Shown here in pieces: positions 9,801-17,384 of a stretch of DNA of 64,000 nucleotides. Numbering within the stretch: the stretch's first letter is position 1; each line of letters starts with the position of its first letter. The notes under the pieces are model-generated. The model was not told the origin of the DNA, did not search any database, and saw nothing but the letters and a program-made list of their open reading frames with translations. Location of the stretch: the NCBI GenBank assembly GCA_016714225.1, contig JADJNS010000006.1, forward strand, positions 248,001 to 312,000, given 5' to 3'. This stretch comes from Archangiaceae bacterium (lineage in GTDB: Bacteria > Myxococcota > Myxococcia > Myxococcales > Myxococcaceae). The position numbers and the translations under genes are program-made.

Positions 9801-10242
9801 CGCGCATGAAGAAAACCTGCGCGAGCGTCACGCACTGGCCGAATCCCTCGTTGACGAACTGCGCCAGCAACACCGAGTAGCTGTTGGCCGTTCGCAGCAT
9901 CACGGGCTTTGCACCGGTGCCCGTGTCGCTGCGCTCTGCCTTGTAGTACCCGAGGAAGTACGACCTCGGCGTGCGCTCGCGCGCCTCGGCGCCGGCGGCC
10001 TTGTTGTACGAAATCTTCTGGGGCGCGACGAGCAGTGTGGTCAGCGCATCGACGACGGTCGACTTTCCGGAGCCGATGTCGCCGGTGAGCAGCGACGTGT
10101 CTCCGCCGGCGTGGAAGGACCAAACCTTCTCGTTGAATGTGCCCCAGTTCCGGAGCTCGAGGCGATGCAGGCGGAAGCCGGCGCGCTCGGCGGTGTCGAT
10201 GCCTTCGAGGAGATCCGTCTTCGGCGTCATCACGGCGGTCAT
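6862..10242 (-). CDS. jetC: Wadjet subunit JetC (SMC/MukB-like ATPase)
   Basis: JetC is the motor of the Wadjet complex, an SMC-family ATPase that extrudes DNA loops. The 1126-residue protein has a Walker A motif (GDIGSGKST, about residues 54-62), long charged coiled-coil arms, an ABC signature SGGQKEKLAYT near residue 1010 and a Walker B region VVIDEAFGRGSDE close to 1050. The length and the hinge-and-arms layout fit the family. Its ATG overlaps the jetB stop by four bases, and its stop overlaps the jetD start. Confidence 0.95.
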   Translation of the reverse strand: MTAVMTPKTDLLEGIDTAERAGFRLHRLELRNWGTFNEKVWSFHAGGDTSLLTGDIGSGKSTVVDALTTLLVAPQKISYNKAAGAEARERTPRSYFLGYYKAERSDTGTGAKPVMLRTANSYSVLLAQFVNEGFGQCVTLAQVFFMRDREGQPSRLCIVADRPLTITEHFASVTEIAELRRRLRTLTKEVHDTFPPYQAAFRKRLGIQNEQALELFHQTVSMKSVGNLTDFVREHMLQPFPVEERIAGLIQHFDALTGAHEAVLKAKKQVSQLTPIVAECDQLDTETALAKADRACREALEPWFASLRVELLDAGIAEASKGLEKLAAEIQAGETEHDEMSDRRDSLKHDIARNGGDHIERLKEAIKGCGKEKADREKAATTYTAAASVAGVRVPTDASSFAETASDAASRRIEGDQRMATLRAQAIDGELQLRTFVNEQKQLAEEIQSLETRKSNIPASVMQIRDQLCHVLSIDEADLPFAGELMRVRPEEREWEGAIERVLHSFGISLLVPEEHYATVSQWVDRTHLGKRLVYHRIKGGKQPPVPVASPQSLVRKLELRHGTALADWVYDEVARHFNPICCDTIEEFRQQKEALSINGHLKRGGVRHIKDDQHRIDDRKRYVLGWTNEEKLAELKRNLEQVEGSAQRWAKTVALIQKDERQLGERLDALKRLLVFAAFEEIDWRSSERRLRDLAKQLEHAEGAASNLLRTLENSLKLLEEEMAAAATKLRKLQESHTRTDMMRIGFTKQLDAAKATVVGTSEADRALFPRLLQLQQESDRGPALSLENAETKERDLRAWLQKRIDAIDHRCTRLQQSIVKAMQDYRREWPVETKEADANVEAAGEYRRMLGSLRDDDLPRFEARFKHLLNENTIREVANFQSQLRRERQEIVERIDSINKSLREIEFNTGRFIRLDAVNASDVAVRDFQADLKACTENALHGEVTETYSEAKFLQVKKIIERFRGREGSTDVDLKWTREVTDVRNWFAFSVSERWEETDVEHEHYTDSGGKSGGQKEKLAYTVLAASLAYQFGLEWGETRSKSMRFVVIDEAFGRGSDESATYGLELFRKLNLQLLVVTPLQKIHVIEPFVANVGFVENTDGQSSRLSNLTIAQYREEKARRAG

Positions 10243-10823
10243 TCCGCGAGCTCCTGTGCTTGGGTGGCGGAAAAGCTTCGATAAGAGGTCAGCAGGCCTT
10301 CGAGGAACTCCGCGTCGACGAACGTCTTCAGGAGTCGAACGACCTCGTACTCGCCGTCGCGGCCTTTCAGCGGACGGAGGAAGCCGAGGTCTCTAACCTT
10401 GTTGATCTGCGCGGTGATGTGGTCGACGAGCTTCGCGTCGTTCGTGCCGTCTTTGAGGAAGTGCCTGAGCATCTCGATGAGCTCCTCGCGTCGGAGCACG
10501 ACACGTGGATCCCCGCTCGTGCCGTCGGCTTCGGCGAGCTTCTTCCTCAGCAGCACCAGCAGCAGGCTGACGGGATAGCTCAACGGCCGGCGAGGAATGA
10601 GCCGCGGCAGCTCGGAACCCTCGACCGCAGGCCGCTGCCGAAGAAGCGAGTAGCCCTCGCCCTCGTCGATCACGAGATCGAGGCCGAGCGGGGAGACGTG
10701 ATCCCGAACCTGGGATTGAAGCGTCAGCAACCGACCCCACTGGGCGGCGTCGTCTTCGCGCCAGACCACGCCTTTCATGAGGCCGATGAGCAGCGAGGGG
10801 AAGGCGTCGTGCGAAGGCGTCAT
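10239..10823 (-). CDS. jetB: Wadjet subunit JetB (MukE-like, DUF4194)
   Basis: JetB is the kite/MukE-like winged-helix subunit of the complex. The 194-residue protein matches the DUF4194 layout: an N-terminal helical segment, LDLVIDEGEGYSLLRQRP, the segment SLLLVLLRKKLAE, and a C-terminal winged helix with RDLGFLRPLKGRDGEYEV. I chose the ATG at 10823 because it lies four bases after the jetA stop; the open frame further upstream is antisense-like and not protein-like. Assignment rests on order and these sequence features together. Confidence 0.9.
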   Translation of the reverse strand: MTPSHDAFPSLLIGLMKGVVWREDDAAQWGRLLTLQSQVRDHVSPLGLDLVIDEGEGYSLLRQRPAVEGSELPRLIPRRPLSYPVSLLLVLLRKKLAEADGTSGDPRVVLRREELIEMLRHFLKDGTNDAKLVDHITAQINKVRDLGFLRPLKGRDGEYEVVRLLKTFVDAEFLEGLLTSYRSFSATQAQELAE

Positions 10824-10827
10824 GAGC

Positions 10828-12279
10828 TCACCTGTGGAAGACGACGAGTGGAATGGTGGCGGAGCGGAAGGCGCCGTCAGGCCGCTGCCACGACACCTGT
10901 TCGGCGGCCTGATCGTCGATCGACGACTTTGCGTCCTCGGAGGCCACCGCGAAGTAGCCGACGAGCTCCGCGAGCCCGTGCTCCAGCGGATGCCTTGCCA
11001 CGACCTCGGCAAGGGAGACCTGCTTGCGCTCCAAGAGTTCCTGCTGAACGTTCGCCCGAAGCCGGCTGCGGTCGATGGCGACCTGGTTGAAGAGCGCGTC
11101 GCCCGGAGTGTCTTCGGCACCCGCCTCGAGGACCTCGCTGTGCAGCTGCGGCACGAACGGAGGCTGGAACAGCGGCCGTTCGAGAGGCAGCCCGAGTTCG
11201 GGAGCCGAGCCGTCGATCTCCGCCACGACACTGGGCGGCGACACACCTTTTTCGAGGAGCTGCAGCGCTTGCTGCTCGACTCCCCGGATCAGCGTCATGA
11301 TTCGGCGGTTCTCGATCCACACCCGGTCGTCGAGGTACTGCCGGAGCTGCCCCGAGAGCCGCGCGACCGTGCGCTGTGTGAGCTCGCCCGCTTCCAGCCA
11401 GTCGTAGTGCACACGGCGGATGCGTGGATCTGGCTGCAGCTCCCGAATCGGGGCGAGCTCGAGGATCCGTTGCAGCTTCGAGCTGAGCTCCTCCTGGCGA
11501 TCAGGAGACATTAGGAAGTCCCAGAACGCGCGAAAGCTCACACCCTGCTCCGACGAGGTGATGGTCTCTCGTTCGCCGAGGATGCCGTCGAGCAGCTCGC
11601 CTCGCCCGCCTTCCCACGACGCGATCTTCTGCCGGACGTCTCGATCGAGCTGGTGAAAGCTGTGCTCCAGCTCGCGGAAGTCGGAGAGCAGCTCGCGCGC
11701 CATCGACGACATCAGCTGGAAGCGCTCTCGAAGCGCGCTCGGGTTCATGAGATCGACGTGTCCTTCCTCGAGACTGGCGATCTCTGCGTCGAGCCGGGTG
11801 CGGCGCTTCCTCAGCTCGACCAAGCGGGCGTCCGGGTCGGCCTCTGTCCCCTCGATCATCTCGGTGAGCAGCTGGAAGATGGTGAGGAGTCGAGACTGCG
11901 TACCGACGACACGGTGCTCGAGCTGCCGGCCGATCCATTGGATCGCGCGTTCGGCAGCGGGCGTCAGATCGAAGTGCGGCTCGTCGATGCTCGGCGGGTA
12001 GAACTTTCGCAGCCAACCGCTTTTTTCGTCCGCCCAGTCGTCGAGGTACGCCTCGGCGCTCTGCGGCAGGTCCACTCCTGCGTCCCGCGCCTCGCGAAGA
12101 TGGTCTTCGAGTCTCGCAGCCAGCTCGTTCTGAGGCGCCGTCCGCGTGTTCGAGGCGATGAACGCCTGGTGGAGAAAGCTGATCGTGAACGGACCGTTGA
12201 CCGAGGCGAGCAGTCGCCACGCGCGGTTCCGGTCACGAAGGAGCTGCAGCGTCTGTCTGTCGAACTTGCTCGCAGTCAT
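10828..12279 (-). CDS. jetA: Wadjet subunit JetA (MukF/kleisin-like, DUF3375)
   Basis: JetA is the kleisin-like subunit that bridges the JetC heads. The protein is 483 residues from the ATG at 12279 and begins ASKFDRQTLQLLRDRNRAWRLL, typical of DUF3375 proteins. Long helical and acidic stretches follow (LRKRRTRLDAEIASLEEGHVDLM) and the C-terminus contains the winged-helix-like HPLEHGLAELVGYFAVASED. I rejected the upstream extension to 12360 because it runs through a perfect inverted repeat and lacks protein character. It is the second gene of the operon, 109 bases after the unknown first gene. Confidence 0.92.
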   Translation of the reverse strand: MTASKFDRQTLQLLRDRNRAWRLLASVNGPFTISFLHQAFIASNTRTAPQNELAARLEDHLREARDAGVDLPQSAEAYLDDWADEKSGWLRKFYPPSIDEPHFDLTPAAERAIQWIGRQLEHRVVGTQSRLLTIFQLLTEMIEGTEADPDARLVELRKRRTRLDAEIASLEEGHVDLMNPSALRERFQLMSSMARELLSDFRELEHSFHQLDRDVRQKIASWEGGRGELLDGILGERETITSSEQGVSFRAFWDFLMSPDRQEELSSKLQRILELAPIRELQPDPRIRRVHYDWLEAGELTQRTVARLSGQLRQYLDDRVWIENRRIMTLIRGVEQQALQLLEKGVSPPSVVAEIDGSAPELGLPLERPLFQPPFVPQLHSEVLEAGAEDTPGDALFNQVAIDRSRLRANVQQELLERKQVSLAEVVARHPLEHGLAELVGYFAVASEDAKSSIDDQAAEQVSWQRPDGAFRSATIPLVVFHR

Positions 12280-12335
12280 GGGCGATGGTTGCTGCGCGGG
12301 TTCTACCGAAGGGGGCTGACACCCAAGGGAACAAG

Positions 12336-12366
12336 ACGGAAGTGAAGGGCGTTTCTTCACTTCCGT
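12336..12366. promoter_or_regulatory. Perfect 11-bp inverted repeat between the first gene and jetA
   Basis: ACGGAAGTGAA and its exact complement TTCACTTCCGT flank a nine-base loop. In the leftward transcript this forms a strong hairpin after the first gene and 57 bases before the jetA start. There is no clear U-tract, so it may be an attenuator, an RNA-processing site or a protein operator rather than a plain terminator. Confidence 0.6.
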
Positions 12367-12388
12367 CGCGCGTCGCCCGAAGACCTGA

Positions 12389-13279
12389 TCAGGCGTGGTT
12401 TCGAGCAGATGGGTGGTTCGTCACCCAAGCGAGCGAGGCGATGAGAGGTCCCATGAACTGCTTGGTGCCCTTGTCGCTGGACGGGTCCCAAACCTCGACT
12501 TTGGTACCGCGTGGTGTCTGGTGGACCTCGAGGATCACCCGGACGCGTGGCGTCTGCCCGACTGGGAGCACGACCAGGTCGCCGGCCTCAGGTCTCCGCC
12601 CTCGGACGCCATGCTTGTCGGGAGCCGAGGCGACTTCCGCGAAGGCGTCGAGCAACGAACGATGCACGCGCACCCACCGGCTGCCGTCGACGCCGAAGCG
12701 GGGCGTTCGCGCGACGCCGTCAGCCATGACATCGGCGGCGCTGTCATCACCGACCAGCCAGAGCCCGAGCGCAGCAAGCAGTTGAACCGGAAACCAGTCC
12801 AGGTCGTTCGCAGCCGCCTCTGCATCGACCTGGACGTCCCAAGCGAGCCAGGCCAGCAGGCCCATCACCATCGAGAGCTCGTCGAACCACTCGCCGCCGC
12901 CTTCGGCGAGGGCGCGCGCAGCCAGCGACGCGTCACCCCATGCCACGGTCTCGACCGCGGCTTCGAACAGCGCCCACTCGTCATCGCGATCTACAAGCTC
13001 GAGGCGTGTCTTGCGCCATTCGGGACGTTGCTCGACGACGCGCAGCGCTCGGACGATGAGCGAGTGGTTCTCGAATCGCTTCTCGAACGACCAGAGCAAC
13101 CACGGGTGAAACGAGTAGTACCTCGCCCGGTCGGTAACGTTCGTGATGCCGGGGAGAAGCTGCCCGTAGAGCGCGATGCACGGCGCCTGGACGCCGAGGT
13201 GATCGAGGCCGCGGATCGGCTCCGGCGGGCGAACCCAGGCGACGGGTGGGATAGCGCGAACGTTTCCGGACGGTGCCAT
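12389..13279 (-). CDS. Unknown protein, first gene of the Wadjet operon
   Basis: The 296-residue protein starts at an ATG at 13279. Its N-terminus carries the distinctive segment LYGQLLPGITNVTDRARYYSFHPWLLW, which I recall from unannotated proteins but cannot tie to a named family. The middle has hydrophobic helices (LSMVMGLLAWLAWDV) and the C-terminus is soluble-looking. It reads in the same direction as jetA-D. It could be a regulator or a sensor of the system, or an unrelated passenger; the sequence does not show which. Confidence 0.6.
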   Translation of the reverse strand: MAPSGNVRAIPPVAWVRPPEPIRGLDHLGVQAPCIALYGQLLPGITNVTDRARYYSFHPWLLWSFEKRFENHSLIVRALRVVEQRPEWRKTRLELVDRDDEWALFEAAVETVAWGDASLAARALAEGGGEWFDELSMVMGLLAWLAWDVQVDAEAAANDLDWFPVQLLAALGLWLVGDDSAADVMADGVARTPRFGVDGSRWVRVHRSLLDAFAEVASAPDKHGVRGRRPEAGDLVVLPVGQTPRVRVILEVHQTPRGTKVEVWDPSSDKGTKQFMGPLIASLAWVTNHPSARNHA

Positions 13280-13381
13280 CGGAATTCGCGGAAGGTTACT
13301 CGGTGGTGACGACTTCCGGCGCAGACGGAAGAAATCACTGAGCGTGCGGGGGCATGGCGAGTGAAGGCAAGATAGCCCGCC

Positions 13382-14060
13382 TTGTCCGACCCTCCCTGGC
13401 TCGCCCCGCAGATTCGCCAAGCGCTGGCGTCGGCGGGCGGGGTCGCGGTGACGGCCGAGGAGATCTTCGACCGCCTTCCCGCGCGCGATGCTCTGCTCGT
13501 GGAGTGCGCCAGGCGTACTGACGCCTTCGAGGCGCACCAGCTCGCTATGCAGTTAATCGCCGACACGCTCCTCGGCGAGCTCCAATCTGCGGTCGATCTC
13601 ATCGTTGCGGAGAACAACGGAGTCGCAGTCAAGGTCGGCGAGACCCTGGTCACGTCTCCCGCCGGACTGGTGATCGTCTACAAGCTCCGCGAGCCGCCTG
13701 TGCCGGCAGTCATTCTGATGGTTGAAGACGACCGCGCTGCGAGCGACGCCGTGCGCGAGCTGCTCGAGGTGAATGGCTACCGGTCATCACCGCCGAGAAC
13801 GGCATCGAGGCCTTGAAGCTCATGCGAGACGGAATTCTTCCCGGGGCCTTGCTGGTGGACCTTCACCTACCGTTGGTCGATGGCGAGGCGCTGTGTCAGT
13901 TGTGTGATGAGGATGCGGAGCTGGCGTCGATCCCCCGCATCCTGATGTCCGCCGACCGGACCGCCATCACGAGGTAGAGCGGTGTCGTGCGCGGGCGTTC
14001 GTCGCGAAGCCCATCGCGCCCGAGCGGCTGCTCCCAGCCCTGCGTGCCGCGACGGTTTGA
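13382..14060 (+). pseudogene. Response-regulator receiver protein, two frameshifts
   Basis: The first frame starts at a TTG at 13382, with about 110 unrecognised residues, then enters a receiver domain: the acidic pocket VILMVEDDRAASDAV. A missing base near 13783 shifts the frame, and the domain continues with LLVDLHLPLVDGE (phosphoacceptor Asp) and ILMSADRTAIT (the Ser position). A second shift near 13975 restores FVAKPIAPERLL (conserved Lys) to a stop at 14060. All receiver landmarks are present, so the gene was intact recently or is broken only by sequencing errors. No output domain follows. The role of the N-terminal part is unknown. Confidence 0.75.
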
Positions 14061-14163
14061 GCGGGGTCGCAAGCCATTGAAGCCCTGGCCTTTGGCCGGT
14101 CGAAATCTCGCTAAACCATTGAAATTACTGGACAAACAGTAGGCGCGCTGATACGGTGCCTGC

Positions 14164-14460
14164 ATGCGAACAACAACACCTAATCGTGGTTCTTTGAGCC
14201 GCAGAGAGCTGCAGCGGCGCCTGCGCGCGGCGATCATCGCCGAGCTCAACAACGTGTCGATGCCCCAAGATGGCCGACACCTCGGCCGGCTCGTGAGGGC
14301 TCTGATGCACCTGGCAATCGAGCTGATGCAGACCGTCGGGGTCCCCGATGCCGTCACAGCGCAGGTGATCTCGAGAGTCGCTCGAAAGACACTCAAGTCG
14401 GCTGCGCTGGTCGAGCCGATAGTCGGCGTGTTCGGCCCGGTGCGCGGGGGGAAGGCGTGA
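14164..14460 (+). CDS. Small helical protein, first gene of the recombinase unit
   Basis: The 98-residue protein is basic at the start (SRRELQRRLRAAIIAEL) and mostly helical. I do not recognise it. Its stop overlaps the GTG of the next gene by four bases, and that gene overlaps a tyrosine recombinase, so the three are probably translated as a unit. The function may relate to recombination, for instance as a directionality or accessory factor, but this rests on position only. Confidence 0.55.
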   Translation: MRTTTPNRGSLSRRELQRRLRAAIIAELNNVSMPQDGRHLGRLVRALMHLAIELMQTVGVPDAVTAQVISRVARKTLKSAALVEPIVGVFGPVRGGKA

Positions 14461-14948
14461 GAACGATCGCGCTGTCGCTGCGCGAGCAGCGACGATTGGT
14501 GCTCGTGCTCGAGTCCGATGTGAGAGCGGTGAAGCTTCGCGAGCTGCCGCGAGACGTGCCAGTCATCTTCGCGGTCGACGCGAGCACGATGCCCGGCGAC
14601 CAAGCGGCGTTCCACGTCGGCGTTCGGTTCGTCTTGGGGTCGCGCGCCCGCGTCCGATTCTTCGATGGTCTCAAGCCGCGCCAATTCGGGGGAGCCTTCG
14701 CCGCGGTCGGTCGCCTCGGCGCGCAACTTCTCGAACGTTCGTCGTGCATGGTCTTGTGCGTCTCGAACTTCGGGGGTGTCGAGCTCGGCGCTGCCGCCGT
14801 TCTGCTTCACGTCGGGTGGTCGCAGCCGGCGGCGATCACGGCGATCCGCGGGGTGCTGCCGGATGCGTTTCCGGACGAGGAGAGTGAAGTCGCGGTAGCG
14901 GTCATCGATACCGCACGGGCCGCTTTTTCTGCGTGTGATTGCTTATGA
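14457..14948 (+). CDS. Unknown 163-residue protein of the recombinase unit
   Basis: The protein starts at a GTG that overlaps the upstream stop, and its own stop overlaps the recombinase ATG (ATGA at 14945). It has alternating beta strands and helices (RRLVLVLESDVRAVKL, VPVIFAVDAST, MVLCVSNFGGVELG). The segment LLHVGWSQPAAITAIR is loosely like a phosphatase loop but lacks the catalytic Cys, so I do not assign that function. It is probably a partner carried with the recombinase. Confidence 0.5.
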   Translation: MRTIALSLREQRRLVLVLESDVRAVKLRELPRDVPVIFAVDASTMPGDQAAFHVGVRFVLGSRARVRFFDGLKPRQFGGAFAAVGRLGAQLLERSSCMVLCVSNFGGVELGAAAVLLHVGWSQPAAITAIRGVLPDAFPDEESEVAVAVIDTARAAFSACDCL

Positions 14949-15901
14949 GAATGCAGCTTCTCGGAAGGAAGGATCTCAGACTGCCAGCGAGGAGGAACCC
15001 CGCGGCCGTCTATCTTGCGCGCCTCGCACCCGGCAGCCGCCGCACCATGAAGGCGGCGCTCGACAAGATCGCCCGGCAGCTGACGTCGAGGCGGGCCGAC
15101 GCGAAGACGTGCCCCTGGGCGCAGGTGAGGTACCAGCACGCGCAGGCGGTTCGCACCGCGCTCGCCGCGAAGCTTGCGCCGGCGACGGCGAACAAGCACC
15201 TCGCCGCGCTTCGAGGAGTCCTGCGCGAGGCGTGGCGCCTGGGACTCGTCGACGCTGAGAACTACCGGCGCGCCACCGACCTCGAGGCCGTTCGCGGCAC
15301 GACCCTGCTCGCCGGCCGTGAGCTCACGCCCGGCGAGCTGGCGTCGCTCTTTCGTGCGTGCGCGGCCGAGTCCACGATGTCAGCCTTACGGGACGCGGCG
15401 CTGCTCTCCTTGCTTTACGGCGCGGGGCTGCGCCGCTCGGAAGCGGTCTCGGTCGATCTGCGCGACTACAACGCGTTGACGGGTGAGATCGTCGTCAGAC
15501 GCGGCAAGGGTCGCAACGCCCGCATCGTCTACGCGACCAACGGCGGGCGCCTGGCGATCGACGCGTGGGTCCGCTCTCGCGGGCGGCGTGGAGGCCCGTT
15601 GCTGTGCCCGGTGAACAAGGCCGGGCGCATCTCCGTGCGGCGCATGACCGACCAGGCTGTGCTCTACCGGGTTCGCGTGCGCGCGGAGGCCGCCGGCGTC
15701 TCCCCGTTCACGCCACACGATTGCAGGCGGTCGTTCATCTCGCACCTGCTCGACGCTGGCGCAGACCTGGTTGCGATTCAGGGGCTGGCCGGCCATGCCG
15801 ACATCTCGACGACTGCGCGCTATGACCGGCGCGGTGAGGCCGCGAAGCGCAAGGCGGTCGAGCTGCTGCACGTTCCGTTCGTGCGCTTCAGCGCGGGCTG
15901 A
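14945..15901 (+). CDS. Tyrosine recombinase / phage-type integrase
   Basis: The 318-residue protein has a SAM-like core-binding N-terminus (residues 20-110) and a tyrosine recombinase catalytic domain: Arg in YGAGLRRSE, Lys in VRRGKGRNAR, the His-x-x-Arg block HDCRRSF, then GHADISTTARYDR with the nucleophile Tyr. It should cut and rejoin DNA at a specific site. The ATG at 14945 overlaps the previous stop; a TTG six bases upstream is in frame but less likely. The gene lies in the middle of the accessory island, so it may mobilise part of it. No attachment sites could be identified. Confidence 0.9.
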   Translation: MRMQLLGRKDLRLPARRNPAAVYLARLAPGSRRTMKAALDKIARQLTSRRADAKTCPWAQVRYQHAQAVRTALAAKLAPATANKHLAALRGVLREAWRLGLVDAENYRRATDLEAVRGTTLLAGRELTPGELASLFRACAAESTMSALRDAALLSLLYGAGLRRSEAVSVDLRDYNALTGEIVVRRGKGRNARIVYATNGGRLAIDAWVRSRGRRGGPLLCPVNKAGRISVRRMTDQAVLYRVRVRAEAAGVSPFTPHDCRRSFISHLLDAGADLVAIQGLAGHADISTTARYDRRGEAAKRKAVELLHVPFVRFSAG

Positions 15902-16212
15902 TCGTCGTGGCAAGACTTCGATTGGCCTGGTGCTCGCGGTCGAATGCTTGTACAATACATGTCGATCGGCGGCGCTCAAATCGCCGTGACGGATGTATCA
16001 AATGAGATGTGATTGTCAGTAATTGATTGGGCGACGCTGACATGGGACACACGAACCATATGGTCGCTGGTAACGCCCGACGCCACGGGGCGTTGCTGAG
16101 GGTTCGGTTCGATGCGCAGAAGCCCAGGCACCGGCCTGACGCCAAGAGGCCCAGAACGGCTTCGGCGCACTGGCGTGGATGGGCCGTCGCTGGCGCGTGG
16201 AAGGTGCACATC
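15902..16212. other. AT-richer gap after the recombinase, no supported gene
   Basis: This stretch contains a perfect eight-base palindrome TTGTACAA (15948-15955) in a relatively AT-rich segment reaching about 16025. Such a segment just after a recombinase gene is where an attachment site or a promoter for the next genes would be expected. I could not find a second copy to confirm an attachment site. Confidence 0.35.
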
Positions 16213-16485
16213 ATGAACGTCACCCAGCCGGTGAAAGGGCTCGAGGTTCGTCGGTTCCTGTCCCGCGCACGCGAGGTGTTCGTCTCCATGGTTCCGCTAC
16301 TGCGTGCCCGGTCGCCGGATTGGGACGCCGAAAACGAGATCGCGGCTGCGCTGCACTTCGCTGACGAGTGGCTGTGTGCACACCTCCATCGCGAGCCGCC
16401 CGAGCCCGAAGCGCCACCGGAGATCCGGGCACTCGCCCGTGCAGCCCTCGCTGCCCACCGGCTTCGTCAGGCGCGAAGGAGCTGA
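16213..16485 (+). CDS. Small unknown protein
   Basis: From the ATG at 16213 the protein is 90 residues, mostly helical, with WDAENEIAAALHFADEWLC and a proline-rich stretch (REPPEPEAPPEIRALARA). The frame is open further upstream, but that part has non-coding composition. I do not recognise a family. It lies in the same direction as the recombinase and the zinc-finger acetyltransferase that follows. Confidence 0.4.
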   Translation: MNVTQPVKGLEVRRFLSRAREVFVSMVPLLRARSPDWDAENEIAAALHFADEWLCAHLHREPPEPEAPPEIRALARAALAAHRLRQARRS

Positions 16486-16575
16486 GGCGCAGAGCTCGAG
16501 CGGCGCTCCCCGAGGTCGCCGACGTGGTGGTCCACGTCGAGCCAACGTGCAGCGCAGTGGTAGATACCCTCGACC

Positions 16576-17172
16576 GTGTCGACCTGTTCAGAGTGCGGCT
16601 TTACGTTCGATGAGCAGCTCTCGGTTCAGCGGCAGCATCATCGTCGTGTGCACGCGAACACCGTTCGCGGTCCTCAGATCCGGCCCTACGGAATCTTGGT
16701 CGAGCGCCGCGGTCGACACGAGCTTCGATGGATGCGGCCACCGCGCCGCATGCCGAAGGCACAGCTCACCGATCTGATCGTGATTGGCCACGTTGCGAAC
16801 CGGGAAACGAAGTTCGATGCCGGCGTCTATCGCGATCCGGAGCTGGATCACCTGCTGCTCGTGTACCGAAGCAGCCGGGTGGTCGCGATGTCGGTGCTGG
16901 ATGATGGCGGACCGGTCGAGCAACGAAGATGGTCGCCTACCGCGGGCCTCGCCGGCGGGGAGGGCGCTCGCAGCACGGTGCCATGGCGAATCTCCTTCGT
17001 TTGGTGCCTGCCGTCGGCCCAGAAGCGTGGACTTGCCACGTGGATGCTCACCGCATTCGGTGCTCGCGTTCGGATCGGGGCGTCCGACTTTGGCTGGCAC
17101 GAGCCGTTCTCCGCTGGTGGCGAAGCGCTCGCGCGTCGAGTGTCGCCGCGCGTCGTGTGGACCTACCGGTAG
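16576..17172 (+). CDS. ESCO/Eco1-like zinc-finger acetyltransferase
   Basis: The 198-residue protein begins at a GTG with a C2H2-type finger: CSECGFTF then RQHHRRVH. It is followed by beta strands and, at the C-terminus, ISFVWCLPSAQKRGLATWML (a GNAT acetyl-CoA-binding segment with the K-R-G-L-A loop) and WHEPFSAGGEALARRV ending in VVWTYR. This arrangement, a single finger then a GNAT-like end with a Phe-Ser/Gly-x-Ala-Leu-Ala segment, matches eukaryotic cohesin acetyltransferases (Eco1/ESCO), whose substrate is an SMC protein. I infer the family from these landmarks only; overall similarity outside them is low. A nearby SMC-type Wadjet locus makes it interesting, but no functional link is shown. 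Confidence 0.6.
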   Translation: MSTCSECGFTFDEQLSVQRQHHRRVHANTVRGPQIRPYGILVERRGRHELRWMRPPRRMPKAQLTDLIVIGHVANRETKFDAGVYRDPELDHLLLVYRSSRVVAMSVLDDGGPVEQRRWSPTAGLAGGEGARSTVPWRISFVWCLPSAQKRGLATWMLTAFGARVRIGASDFGWHEPFSAGGEALARRVSPRVVWTYR

Positions 17173-17384
17173 CTCGGCGTCATCGCCTGAACCGGTGCCG
17201 GGCTGCCTCCTCCAGAGACTCCTGGTGCGGCGGCGCAGCGATCGCGATGAGCGCCTTCGCGCCCGCCGAGGCTCTGCCAGGCTCTGTGATGCTGGGGTGA
17301 ATGCACGCTTCTCCGTGCTGCGACCTTGATCATCGCGCCGCTGGACGGCAGTCTCCGAGTTGCGAAATCGAAAGTGAGGAACCC

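Noticed and set aside
8731..10284. A 517-residue plus-strand frame opposite jetC
   Set aside because: It lacks domain motifs and mirrors the codon pattern of jetC; it is a shadow.
12280..12360. Longer start for JetA
   Set aside because: The extension crosses a perfect inverted repeat and has no family similarity; the ATG at 12279 begins the conserved protein.
13896..14810. A 304-residue minus-strand frame
   Set aside because: It runs antisense to two coupled plus-strand genes and the receiver pseudogene, with no recognisable domain and uneven composition.
14457..14948. Dual-specificity phosphatase reading
   Set aside because: The loop LLHVGWSQPAAITAIR is only vaguely similar and lacks the catalytic cysteine.
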